In this document: positions 35,054 through 43,435 of the stretch, one piece after another
How the letters are laid out: each line of letters starts with the position of its first letter
How positions within the stretch are numbered: position 1 is the stretch's first letter
NCBI RefSeq assembly: GCF_001544455.2
Contig: NZ_FCOC02000005.1
Location: forward strand, 62,001-126,000
Direction of reading: 5' to 3'
DNA length: 64,000 bases
Source of the DNA: Caballeronia sordidicola
GTDB lineage: Bacteria; Pseudomonadota; Gammaproteobacteria; Burkholderiales; Burkholderiaceae
Made by a program: the position numbers and the translations under genes
Notes under the pieces: generated by a model
What the model was told of the DNA's origin: nothing
Databases searched by the model: none
The model's input: the letters and a program-made list of their open reading frames with translations, nothing else

Positions 35054-36442
35054 TTACTTGAGCGGGGACACCCGCGTATCGGCACCGACATCCAGACGCG
35101 CGAGCGCGTCCGCCGGCTGAATATCTTCCAGGCGCTGGCCGGTCGGTTCCACACCAAGCCATGCCACCACCACGATCTGAATTGCCAGCAAACCAATCAT
35201 CAATGCAAGCACGCCGACTACGCCGTAATGCCCGAACAGCGCGACGACAATGAACGGCGTGACGATCGTCGCGCCTCGGCCGAGCGTATTGCAAATACCC
35301 GATGCGCGCAGGCGCACTTCGGTCGGAAACAACTCGGGCACGTAGATCGCGAACAGCAAGGCAACGAGCACATAAATAGGGATGACGAGCAGCAGGCCGA
35401 CGACCGGCAACATGACCGGGTTGCTCACGAACGGATAGATCGCGCCGAAGATGATCGCGAGAATCGATGCGCCGATAATGGTCGGCTTGCGGCCCCACCT
35501 GTCCGCCGTCAATGCGCCGATGCCCGAACCGACCGGCGCGCCTATCGACATGACGAGCGCATACCCGAACGACTTCGCAATGCTGAAACCCTGATGAACG
35601 AAGAACGTCGGCAGCCAGGTCACGAAGCCGTACAACAGGGTGTTGATCACCACCAGCGTCACACAGCCGACGATCATGCGCGGCAACATCGCGCCGGTGA
35701 AAAGCGAACCAAGCGCACGCGAAGGCGCAACGGAAGGCTTCGGCGATGGCGCGGGCAACGCTCCGCCATGTTCGGCCTTCACCTCGGTTTCGATCTTCGA
35801 AAGAATTGCTTCGGCATCCTGATGTCGTCCAACCGATTCCAGCCAGCGTGGCGATTCCGGCAACGATTTACGCGCGTACCACACGCCAATCGCACCAATT
35901 CCGCCGAGCACGAACATGGCGCGCCAGCCCATTGCGGGGATCAGGACGAGGCCGATCAATCCCGCAACCGGCAAACCCGAGACCACGAAAACGGCCATCA
36001 GGCCCTGCATTTTTCCCCGCGATGCCGGCGGTGCAAACTCGGTCAACGTCGAATAACCGACGACGTTTTCAGCGCCCAGCCCCAGGCCCATGACGAAACG
36101 AAATGCGATCAGCACCATCATGTTCGGCGCGAGCGCGGCGCCCAGCGACGCGATGCCAAATACCATCAAGTTGGTCTGATATGTAAAGCGGCGGCCGAAT
36201 CGATCGCCGAGAAAACCTGTCGCCAGGGAGCCGATCATCATGCCGAGAAATGTCAGGGAGACAAACAGCGCGTTCTGGCCGAGCGTCGAAAAACCGCTTT
36301 GCAGCGTGGCGCCGAGGACCGTGGAGGCCACGTAGATATCGAAGCCGTCGAAGAACATGCCGATCCCGATCAGCCACATGATGCGCTTGTGAAAGCCCGA
36401 TACCGGCAGCCGGTCCAGGCGTGCGCCTGCATTCACATTCAT
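35054..36442 (-). CDS. MFS transporter, aromatic acid:H+ symporter-like
   Basis: A 462-residue 12-TM protein. Motifs typical of aromatic acid/sugar MFS: GMFFDGFDIYVASTVLG in TM1 and GFLGDRFGRRFTYQTNL in loop 2-3, with a second DRWGRKP repeat in loop 8-9, and a charged central loop. The ATG at 36442 is preceded by AGGAGACGGAA and starts MNVNAGARLDRLPVSGFHKRIM. It is between the crotonase-fold gene (47 bp) and ALDH (14 bp). It probably imports the substrate of this operon. Confidence 0.92.
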   Translation of the reverse strand: MNVNAGARLDRLPVSGFHKRIMWLIGIGMFFDGFDIYVASTVLGATLQSGFSTLGQNALFVSLTFLGMMIGSLATGFLGDRFGRRFTYQTNLMVFGIASLGAALAPNMMVLIAFRFVMGLGLGAENVVGYSTLTEFAPPASRGKMQGLMAVFVVSGLPVAGLIGLVLIPAMGWRAMFVLGGIGAIGVWYARKSLPESPRWLESVGRHQDAEAILSKIETEVKAEHGGALPAPSPKPSVAPSRALGSLFTGAMLPRMIVGCVTLVVINTLLYGFVTWLPTFFVHQGFSIAKSFGYALVMSIGAPVGSGIGALTADRWGRKPTIIGASILAIIFGAIYPFVSNPVMLPVVGLLLVIPIYVLVALLFAIYVPELFPTEVRLRASGICNTLGRGATIVTPFIVVALFGHYGVVGVLALMIGLLAIQIVVVAWLGVEPTGQRLEDIQPADALARLDVGADTRVSPLK

Positions 36443-36489
36443 TTCCGTCTCCTGCAAACCATCGAGGGCTTGTCGTAATACATGAATGA

Positions 36490-37221
36490 TTATTTCGATG
36501 CCATCAGCCGCAACGCCGATACCGTCAGCGTCTCTGTCGCGCATCGGAAGTTGTGCTCCAGCGAGCTTTCTTCGGCGTTCTGGAAGAAGGACTTGCACTG
36601 GCGCGCGCCCGTTTCGTCGAGCGCGAGAATGCGTTCAGCGAGTGCATCGGTATCCGTTTGCAACGCGCCGGGTGCGCAGACGCGGGTTATAAGGCCTGCG
36701 TTCAGCGCGGCATCGGGCGTGATTGCATCGCCGAAGAGAACCATTGGAAACACGTGCTTCGGCAACGCGTAGCGGCCGAGATAAGCCATGATCGCGGCAG
36801 GCGGCAAGCCCTTGCGCATCTCGGGAAAAGCAAGCTTCGCGCTGCTCGATACCAGCGTGAAGTCGCAAAGAATCGCGAGGCCGAATCCGAATCCGAATGC
36901 ATCGCCCTGCACTTGCGCAATGGAAATCATCGGCGATGCCCGCAACAGCCGCTTCAACTCAATCAACCGCGACACTTCGCGATGAATGGAAACCGCGTCG
37001 GTTCCAGCACGCTCGCGTCCCGTGCAGAACACGTCGCCGCGTGCCCGGATGCGCAGCACGCGCGCCGTGGGCAGCGATGCTTCACTGCGCAGCGCGGCAA
37101 TCATGGCGTCGAACATCGGCGCGGTTATTTCGTTGCCAGCGGCGGCATTGTTCAACGTGAAGGTCAAGACTTCATCCGATCGATCGATTGCGACCGGGTC
37201 CGGCAAGCGCGCGTGGTCCAA
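36490..37221 (-). CDS. Enoyl-CoA hydratase/isomerase (crotonase) family protein
   Basis: About 243 residues. The crotonase fold is shown by oxyanion-hole candidates FCTGRERAG and VQGDAFGFGFGLAILCDFTL, then FPEMRKGLPPA. In hydratases two Glu are catalytic: the second is kept (Glu134 in FPEMRKG), but the first, normally in a GG-xx-E pattern, is replaced by Gly (GFGFGLA, about 110-116), so hydration activity may be lost or altered towards lyase, isomerase or thioesterase. The start is TTG at 37221, supported by AGGAGG 4 bp upstream; the ATG far upstream would run through the promoter. First gene of the operon; divergent from a GntR regulator. Confidence 0.87.
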   Translation of the reverse strand: MDHARLPDPVAIDRSDEVLTFTLNNAAAGNEITAPMFDAMIAALRSEASLPTARVLRIRARGDVFCTGRERAGTDAVSIHREVSRLIELKRLLRASPMISIAQVQGDAFGFGFGLAILCDFTLVSSSAKLAFPEMRKGLPPAAIMAYLGRYALPKHVFPMVLFGDAITPDAALNAGLITRVCAPGALQTDTDALAERILALDETGARQCKSFFQNAEESSLEHNFRCATETLTVSALRLMASK

Positions 37222-37232
37222 GCAGCCTCCTG

Positions 37233-37263
37233 TTGTATAATGATCTGTATAACCTGTATACAG
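37233..37263. promoter_or_regulatory. Candidate operator: CTGTATACAG palindrome plus repeats
   Basis: Palindrome CTGTATACAG at 37254-37263, direct copies CTGTATA at 37245-37251 and TTGTATA at 37233-37239, and a TATAAT box at 37236-37241. It lies between the divergent crotonase-fold operon and the third GntR gene, where an FCD regulator would act. Confidence 0.55.
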
Positions 37264-37289
37264 CGTATTCACTGAATAACGGAAAGTCA

Positions 37290-38048
37290 ATGGCCCCTGC
37301 AACGAAAACCGCCGAAGTGGACATGCTTGTTGACGCGCCGGAGCAGGCGCTCGAAACGCTAGGCCGCAAATATCATTCGAAATTGCGCATGATCGACGCG
37401 TCCGGCGACTCGCTCAGCGATGGCGTGGTCGTACCGGCGTTGCGCGAAGCGATTGTGGAAGGTGTGCTGGCGCCGGGTAGCCGGCTGTCGGAAGTGCAGG
37501 TCGCGAAGCAATTGAACGTCAGCCGTACGCCCATGCGCGAAGCGTTTGCACAACTCGAACGCGAGGGACTGGTGACAGTGGTTGCGCGCGTCGGGGCATT
37601 TGTGCGGTCGGTGACGCTGCGTGACGTCGCGGAAATCTATACCGTGCGCATGGCGCTCGAGTGCCTCGCCGTTCAACTCTGCGCGGAAAATATCACGGCG
37701 CTTGGACGCGCTCAGCTCGAAGACGTGATCGGCGAAATGCGTGCGAGCGTTGCCGCCGATGATCCAGCGGCCTACGTCGATGCGCTCGACCGTTTTTATT
37801 CGATCGTGATGACGCTCGCCGACAACCGCACGCTTCAGGCCACGCAGGCAAGCCTGATGGGGCCCGTTCGCCGCTTGCGGCGGATTGCGATGGCGCGCGG
37901 TGGGCGCATGCGTGCATCGTTTGAACAGGCCGTGAAGATCAAGGACGCAATTTGCACTGGCGACACACGCGTTCAGGACTTGATGCGCGAACAACTGCAC
38001 GGCGCGTGCGAAGCGGCGACCGCGGTTTTGAACGAGACCGAGGGTTGA
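37290..38048 (+). CDS. GntR-family (FCD) transcriptional regulator, third copy
   Basis: A 252-residue GntR/FCD regulator that is not a close paralogue of the other two. Winged helix (about 35-100): LREAIVEGVLAPGSRLSEVQVAKQLNVSRTPMREAFAQLEREGLV; FCD domain (about 110-235): IYTVRMALECLAVQL. GGAAAG precedes the ATG at 37290; the upstream in-frame ATG at 37188 runs into the divergent gene. The regulator is divergent from the crotonase-MFS-ALDH operon across 68 bp with a CTGTATACAG palindrome, so it likely controls that operon and itself. Confidence 0.92.
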   Translation: MAPATKTAEVDMLVDAPEQALETLGRKYHSKLRMIDASGDSLSDGVVVPALREAIVEGVLAPGSRLSEVQVAKQLNVSRTPMREAFAQLEREGLVTVVARVGAFVRSVTLRDVAEIYTVRMALECLAVQLCAENITALGRAQLEDVIGEMRASVAADDPAAYVDALDRFYSIVMTLADNRTLQATQASLMGPVRRLRRIAMARGGRMRASFEQAVKIKDAICTGDTRVQDLMREQLHGACEAATAVLNETEG

Positions 38049-38061
38049 GGCTTGCGTCGAA

Positions 38062-38093
38062 CGCGTACTCGAGCGTCTCGCGGCGAGTACGCG
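38062..38093. terminator. 10-bp hairpin between convergent genes
   Basis: CGCGTACTCG (38062-38071) and CGAGTACGCG (38084-38093) form a perfect stem with a 12-nt loop between the GntR stop (38048) and the GGDEF-EAL stop (38100). Probably serves both strands, although there is no T tract. Confidence 0.55.
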
Positions 38094-38099
38094 CGCTGA

Positions 38100-40256
38100 T
38101 TACTGCGAGAGGCCGAACAGGCGGCTGAATTCGGACGCGGGCATTGGCCGGCCGAACAGGTAGCCTTGTGCGGCTTCGCAGCCTTTCTTGCGCAAGCGCG
38201 CACTTTGCTCTTCTGTTTCCACTCCTTCGGCAATAACCTCCAGCCCGAAGCTGTGACCAAGGTAAAGGATGGCCCGGACAATTGCCGCGTCGGCGCTCGA
38301 TTCGCACATGCCACGCACGAATGTCTGATCGATCTTGAGCTTCGTCAACGGATACCGCTTCAACATGCTGAGTGAGGCGTATCCCGTCCCGTAGTCGTCA
38401 AATGCGATACCGACGCCTTCGTCACGAAGCTCTCGCAGTGGTCCGATCATCTGGTCGTCGTGCCGAAGGATGACGTTTTCGGTGATCTCCAGTTCCAAGG
38501 CCGATGCGGGCAATCCCGATTCAACGAGCGCCCCTCGAACCTTGCTGGCAAGATCGCCCGTACGGAACTGGGCACCGAAGAGATTGACGCCCATTCTGAA
38601 CTCGTGCAAACCGTGCTCACGCCATCGGGCAGCTTGATTGCATGCGGTGCGAATGACCCAGTCGCCCATTCGCGGCGCGAGAAATCCGGCTTCCAGGGCG
38701 GACAGAAATGCTTCGGGGCCAAGCAGGCCCTTGTCAGGATGGCGCCATCGCAGCAAAGCTTCGGCCCCAACCAGTTCATTGTCGGCGAGCCGTATCTGTG
38801 GCTGGTAATAGAGCGCGAATTCGTGCTTTTCGAACGCCCTCAGTAGTTCGCCCTGATAGGATCGTTTTTCGGTCGCCGCTTCGCGCAGGCCTGCCTTGTA
38901 AAAGCGCCGGCAGTGCCGGCCTTCAGCCTTGGCCTGGTACAAAGCCAGATCCGCGCTGGAAAGCAGCTCACGCACGCTTGCTCCGTGCTCCGGAAACATC
39001 GCAATGCCAATACTGGCGCCAATGTTGATTGCCTGCCCATCGACGGTAAGAATGCGCGACAGCGATTCGATAACACCGTCCGCGATTTCCGCAGCGCGAG
39101 AGGCATTGGCCAGACCGGGAATAAGGATGGCAAACTCATCGCCGCCCATGCGCCCGACCGTATCGAGGGCGCGCACGGACGATTCAAGACGGCGCGCCAC
39201 GTTCACAAGAACGGCGTCACCGGCCGAGTGGCCCAGACTGTCGTTGACGTCCTTGAATCCGTCGAGATCGACCATCATGACGCAGGCGGCGCCTTGATCG
39301 GCTAATGCCTGTTCCAGGCGAGACCTGAACATCGTGCGATTTGCCAAACCGGTTAACGAATCGATATGAGCAAGCTGAAACAGCCGTTCTTCATTGGTGC
39401 GGCGTTCGGTGATGTCTCGCAGGATTGCGCCAAAGCTCGGGCGCCCGTTCTCGCGCCACATGGAGGCGGACAGTTCGACTGGAATGCTCGTGCCATTGGC
39501 GGCGTGGACGTTCAATTCAATGGTGCGTCCCTCAAGCAACGACGCGCCCGCTGTCGCCAACTCGTGCACGCGGTCAATGAGTTCCTTGGGAGCGATCAGA
39601 TCGATGCTGCGCCCGAGAATATTCTCGGCGTGGTAACCAAGCAATCGACCGGCTGCGGGGTTCCAGAAGGTGACACGCCCCTGCTCGTCCGCACAGATGA
39701 TGGCGTCCGGCGACGTGGCGGCGATGTTCTCGAAACGGGACTGACTCGATCGGCGGGCGAATTCCAGGCGGCGAACCTCGAGTTTGTCGAGCACCAGCGC
39801 AGCAAGCTCAAATAGGTTGCGTCGCTCACTATCGGTAAATGCGTCCCTTGGTTCGGTATCGATCAGGCAGAGGGTGCCGAGCGCATAACCGAGCGTGGTG
39901 CGAAGCGGCGCACCCGCATAAAAGCGGATGTGCGGCTCACCTGTCACCAGCGCATTGTTACAAAAGCGAGGATCTTTTTGGGCATCGAGGACGACCATGA
40001 CTTCGCTGCGCTGGATCGCGTGCGCGCAAAACGAGAGGTCCCGTGGCGTCTGACTTACGTTCAGACCCGCACCGGCGGCAAACAACTGGCGCTGCGCATC
40101 CACCAGTGAGACGAGCGCAATCGGCACTCGAAAAATGCTTTGGGCAAGGTGAACAAGGCGATCGAAGCCGGGGTCGTCAAGCGCAGAATCGATCGCGTAT
40201 TCACTCAGCGCTGCGAGTCTCGCTTCTTCGTTGGAAGCGAGTAATGTGTGGTCCAT
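38100..40256 (-). CDS. GAF-PAS-GGDEF-EAL cyclic-di-GMP enzyme
   Basis: A 718-residue dual-domain protein with GAF sensor (about 20-165: FDRLVHLAQSIFRVPIALVSLVDAQRQLF, DLSFCAHAI), PAS (about 170-295: FENIAATSPDAIICADEQGRVTFWNPAAGRLLGY), diguanylate cyclase GGDEF (about 300-460: DSLTGLANRTMF, RMGGDEFAIL) and phosphodiesterase EAL (about 475-715: VGAEALLRWRHP, FDDYGTGYASLSML, EVIAEGVETEEQ). The GGDEF and EAL motifs are intact, so synthesis and breakdown of cyclic di-GMP are both possible, with the PAS/GAF part setting the balance. No inhibitory-site RxxD is evident. The gene lies alone; target pathway unknown. Confidence 0.95.
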   Translation of the reverse strand: MDHTLLASNEEARLAALSEYAIDSALDDPGFDRLVHLAQSIFRVPIALVSLVDAQRQLFAAGAGLNVSQTPRDLSFCAHAIQRSEVMVVLDAQKDPRFCNNALVTGEPHIRFYAGAPLRTTLGYALGTLCLIDTEPRDAFTDSERRNLFELAALVLDKLEVRRLEFARRSSQSRFENIAATSPDAIICADEQGRVTFWNPAAGRLLGYHAENILGRSIDLIAPKELIDRVHELATAGASLLEGRTIELNVHAANGTSIPVELSASMWRENGRPSFGAILRDITERRTNEERLFQLAHIDSLTGLANRTMFRSRLEQALADQGAACVMMVDLDGFKDVNDSLGHSAGDAVLVNVARRLESSVRALDTVGRMGGDEFAILIPGLANASRAAEIADGVIESLSRILTVDGQAINIGASIGIAMFPEHGASVRELLSSADLALYQAKAEGRHCRRFYKAGLREAATEKRSYQGELLRAFEKHEFALYYQPQIRLADNELVGAEALLRWRHPDKGLLGPEAFLSALEAGFLAPRMGDWVIRTACNQAARWREHGLHEFRMGVNLFGAQFRTGDLASKVRGALVESGLPASALELEITENVILRHDDQMIGPLRELRDEGVGIAFDDYGTGYASLSMLKRYPLTKLKIDQTFVRGMCESSADAAIVRAILYLGHSFGLEVIAEGVETEEQSARLRKKGCEAAQGYLFGRPMPASEFSRLFGLSQ

Positions 40257-40300
40257 GCGGTTTCATCCTCGACGATGCTTTGTAATAGCGGCACTCTGGC

Positions 40301-40486
40301 TCAACGCGGCAGCCTCGTTCTAGACGCTCGGGTGGGTGCTGCTTTTTTCCAAGCCCGACCCGGGTAATCGTCATGCCAGTCGTAGTCCTCAGTGTCGGCC
40401 TCGGCTTCGTTTGCTGGCGGGAGCCACCGAGCCAGAAAAGTCGCGAGCGCTATTACCGCAAGGATCACCACAACCTTAAGCATCAT
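40301..40486 (-). CDS. Small single-pass membrane protein
   Basis: About 61 residues: MMLKVVVILAVIALATFLARWLPPANEAEADTEDYDWHDDYPGRAWKKAAP. One hydrophobic helix near the N-terminus, then an acidic, Tyr/Trp-containing segment and a basic tail. The start at 40486 follows GGGGAAAGGC. No family recognised. It is 45 bp upstream of the GGDEF-EAL gene on the same strand and could be co-transcribed. Confidence 0.5.
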   Translation of the reverse strand: MMLKVVVILAVIALATFLARWLPPANEAEADTEDYDWHDDYPGRAWKKAAPTRASRTRLPR

Positions 40487-40615
40487 GCCTTTCCCCAACG
40501 CTGCAGAGCAGCCGATTCATAATTCATATGGAGAAACATGAGCAAGTTTTGTGCTAACTGAAAATAAGGGAAACCCTAGACGGTAAATTGCCTCCCTTCT
40601 TCGGCGAGCTCGAAA

Positions 40616-40813
40616 TCATGCGGCGTCGAGCCAATGCAAGATGCGCTGCCAGTCTTGTGGCGTCATGGCGCCGATCCAGTGGTCGTGACCAGCGCGGGGC
40701 AACAGCATGAGACGGGCATGATCGTGTTCACTGGCAAAGCGCGGCTGGAAAATTCCGGGCGGCCCGGGTTTATACGCGTTCCCGAAATTCCCAGGTGCCG
40801 CGCGGCAGATCAC
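40616..40813 (-). pseudogene. Possible C-terminal gene remnant
   Basis: The last 45 residues of this 65-codon frame (HDHARLMLLPRAGHDHWIGAMTPQDWQRILHWLDAA) look like the conserved end of a real protein, with a C-terminal helix as in alpha/beta hydrolases, but nothing upstream supplies an N-terminal domain. A neighbouring frame directly before it reads LPRGTWEFRERV then stops, consistent with frameshifted coding sequence. Could also be chance or a short protein; identity unsure. Confidence 0.3.
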
Positions 40814-40832
40814 GGCTAAAGCCGAAACCTAC

Positions 40833-41564
40833 TCAACGAGTGAGAGCGGGATCGATCTCGTTGTGTGTCAGGCCGAATTCCACCATGCGAGTGCGATGGT
40901 CCGGCGAACCGAGATATGAACGAAGTTGTTCGTTTACCGCATTGAGCAGATCACGGTTGTTTCTGTTAAACGAGAATGCGCCGAGTGGAAGCTTTCGCTG
41001 CTTGCCATTCGTTTCCGCCTTGTGCGTCACGGCCTCAAGCACCGAGCCGCCGATACGATCCGCCAGTATGCGATTTCCCAAGGCGGTGCTCGCATATGCA
41101 TCGATCGCCCCCGAGCAAACCGCTTCGATAGCGTCGGCCTGCTGCTCGAAGATTGCTATCTGGTCTTCGTTTACGCCTGCCGCTCTCGCGGAGTTGTATT
41201 GCACTTGTCCGGCAATGATGCCAAGACGCGCATCACGACGTTTGCCGAGCGATGAATAGCTGTCGAGCGCTTTTGGATTTCCAGCGCGAACCAGGAAGCC
41301 GTCTCCTATCGCCCATACCGGCACGCTGAATGCGACCAGATTGGCACGTTCAGGCGTCACGAAAAGCGCAACGTTCATATCCCAGCGGCCGGCGTCCACC
41401 CCAGGCAGCAGTTCACTGAACGTCACCGGCCGATACTCGATCTGCGTGACGCCAATCGCTCGCAGAACCGCGTTGGCCAGATCAATGTCGGCACCGGTCG
41501 CAATACTGTTCGCTTCCGTCCAGCCGAATGGAGGCTCTTCGATGTACGCAATCGTTATCTTCAT
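40833..41564 (-). CDS. Solute-binding-fold (SBP_bac_3) protein without signal peptide
   Basis: A 243-residue protein of the type 3 extracellular solute-binding fold: MKITIAYIEEPPFGWTE, ADIDLANAVLRAIGV, LLPGVDAGRWDMNVALFVTPERANLVAFSVPVWAIGDGFLV. This is the fold of amino-acid ABC binding proteins. No signal peptide is present: the first residues form beta-strand one, and upstream sequence in frame gives none. So it would be cytoplasmic, unless an unusual start exists. It is 46 bp after the CocE gene. A sensory or enzyme-like use of the fold, or loss of secretion, are possible readings. Confidence 0.83.
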   Translation of the reverse strand: MKITIAYIEEPPFGWTEANSIATGADIDLANAVLRAIGVTQIEYRPVTFSELLPGVDAGRWDMNVALFVTPERANLVAFSVPVWAIGDGFLVRAGNPKALDSYSSLGKRRDARLGIIAGQVQYNSARAAGVNEDQIAIFEQQADAIEAVCSGAIDAYASTALGNRILADRIGGSVLEAVTHKAETNGKQRKLPLGAFSFNRNNRDLLNAVNEQLRSYLGSPDHRTRMVEFGLTHNEIDPALTR

Positions 41565-41610
41565 CGGTGAATCTCGGGAGTTGACCTCGCTTGTTCCGCG
41601 AACGGCGCGC

Positions 41611-43380
41611 TCATTTGCTTGACGCTGGTAGAACTTTTTGCGACCGGAAATATTCCGGGCGACGAAAAACTTTGCTCTTCGCCGCAGTCACGCTGATGGG
41701 CCGGGTACCGACGAGCAAATGCGCATCGAATGCACCGCCGGTATGGAGGACGCAAATTGCCTTTGGGCTGCGCTGATACCAGGATGGAAACTGGCCGCGC
41801 AATGGGTCCCTCGGAAAATGCCAGGTCCCCCTTATATCGAGGCGAAGCACATCGCCCTTGAGAAAGCGTGTGGCGTGCGGTTGCAATGCGATATCGACGG
41901 GAACAATCTCGCCAGCCCGCAGCGGTTCGGCAATGCGATGCGTGTGTACCGGCTGTGACGGTAACGAGCGTTCTTCGTCGAGTTCGCGATGCGCGGCACG
42001 TTGCCAGCCCTTCGACACCATGTCGCCGGAAAACCCGAACGAGCCTTCGAACTGCATCTCAACGCCGTCACGGATCTTGCGCACGCCCGCGAAAATAAAG
42101 ACGTCGTCCGCGCCGCGCACCTCGACGTGCAGACGAAGCGCCATCGGCCCTATCAGGTCGATATCGTCCTGCACTGTCCAGATGAATTGTGCGGCGTGCC
42201 GATGAGTGTCGAAAGATACCGAGGTTGCAGGCCCCTCCTCGAGTTCGTCAACAAGCGTTCCTCGACGGGCGTCGAGTGCAAGCGCCCGCCATTGGAGATC
42301 GTCGGGCGGCCAGCTTTGTTCGCCGACCACGGCTACGGGATCCGGGCCGCCATCATGAATCGCAAGGCGCACCGCGGGTTCCTTGTCCCAGCCATTGTCG
42401 AGGCCCTTCAGCGTGTAGTCGAAAAAGCGCCCGCGTGCTTCCGTAGATTCGCGACCGTAGAAAGCACACCATTTTCCATCGCGATGCGTATAGAGCGATT
42501 TCAATGAGGAACCCGCATGCCGGAAGACATCAAACGACCCTTGCGTATGAAGTGAATGATCGGAAAAACTGCCACATACGAGGACTGGAATTTCAATACG
42601 CGCAAGGTCAGGAACAGTCGACTCATACCACTCGTGCCGTTCAAGGCGAGCGACGATTTCCTCACGAAATCGGGTGCCGGTTCTCACGCCCCCTCTCTTG
42701 AGTCCCTTGTCCCAGATGATGGTGAAGCCGTCTTCGCGAACTCCGCCCGGGCGTGCGAAATCCCGGTACAGATCACTGAGGCCTTCCCAAGGACAAATCG
42801 CCGAGAGATGCGGCGGCCGTAAAGCCGCCACCTTATATTCGCTGATAGCCAGATACGAGACGCCGTTCAGGCCTACTCGCCCGGAAGACCAGCTTTGGGT
42901 CCCGGCCCACTCGATGACATCGTAATAATCCCGGGCTTCCTGATCCGAGAACAGTTCGCCCACGCCTTCGGCTGTTCCTCCTCCGCGCAAGTCCACATTG
43001 ACTACCGCGTAGCCCCGAGGCACCCAGACTCCGGGATCAGGCGCCTCCCAACTCGTCCATTCCGAGAGATCGACAGGATGCGGCTGCGGAAACAGGCGGT
43101 ACTGCAAATCAACGCCGCGGCCGCTTCGAGTTCGTGCGGGGATCTTGTCCTTGCCGTACGGATGAGCCGACATGATCACCGGCGCCGGCGCTCCGCTTTC
43201 GGGCCGGAAGACGTTGACGCGTAACGTCGTGCCGTCACGAACCTTCACCGGAACGTCCCAGTCGGCATGAACGCCAGCGGGCATCCTGTACACATGCACC
43301 TGTGGACGAATGGCGTTTCTAATGCGGCGAAACGCCAACGTCATCGGTCCGACACTTTGCCGCCCACGATGCATGGTCAT
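41611..43380 (-). CDS. CocE/NonD family hydrolase
   Basis: A 589-residue hydrolase of the cocaine esterase/alpha-amino-acid ester hydrolase family: VKVRDGTTLRVNVFRPE, VIMSAHPYGKDK, WVPRGYAVVNVDLRGGGTAEG, nucleophile Ser175 in GLNGVSYLA, then the C-terminal jelly-roll X-Pro-DAP-like domain (about 365-560: LRLHVEVRGADDVFIFAGVRKI, WQRAAHRELDEERS). Known members cleave esters, beta-lactam side chains and acyl groups. No signal peptide. The start is uncertain between 43380 and an in-frame ATG at 43344. It is 55 bp after a beta-lactamase-fold hydrolase gene. Confidence 0.92.
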   Translation of the reverse strand: MTMHRGRQSVGPMTLAFRRIRNAIRPQVHVYRMPAGVHADWDVPVKVRDGTTLRVNVFRPESGAPAPVIMSAHPYGKDKIPARTRSGRGVDLQYRLFPQPHPVDLSEWTSWEAPDPGVWVPRGYAVVNVDLRGGGTAEGVGELFSDQEARDYYDVIEWAGTQSWSSGRVGLNGVSYLAISEYKVAALRPPHLSAICPWEGLSDLYRDFARPGGVREDGFTIIWDKGLKRGGVRTGTRFREEIVARLERHEWYESTVPDLARIEIPVLVCGSFSDHSLHTQGSFDVFRHAGSSLKSLYTHRDGKWCAFYGRESTEARGRFFDYTLKGLDNGWDKEPAVRLAIHDGGPDPVAVVGEQSWPPDDLQWRALALDARRGTLVDELEEGPATSVSFDTHRHAAQFIWTVQDDIDLIGPMALRLHVEVRGADDVFIFAGVRKIRDGVEMQFEGSFGFSGDMVSKGWQRAAHRELDEERSLPSQPVHTHRIAEPLRAGEIVPVDIALQPHATRFLKGDVLRLDIRGTWHFPRDPLRGQFPSWYQRSPKAICVLHTGGAFDAHLLVGTRPISVTAAKSKVFRRPEYFRSQKVLPASSK

Positions 43381-43435
43381 TATGCTTGCCGTTAGTGCAA
43401 CGTTGTCAATGCCGTCAATGGCGGGAAAAAGACGA

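Noticed and set aside
35228-36478. A 416-codon open frame opposite the MFS transporter
   Set aside because: Same reason; the MFS motifs on the minus strand are clear and the plus-strand product is a low-complexity Arg/Asp/Gln-rich shadow.
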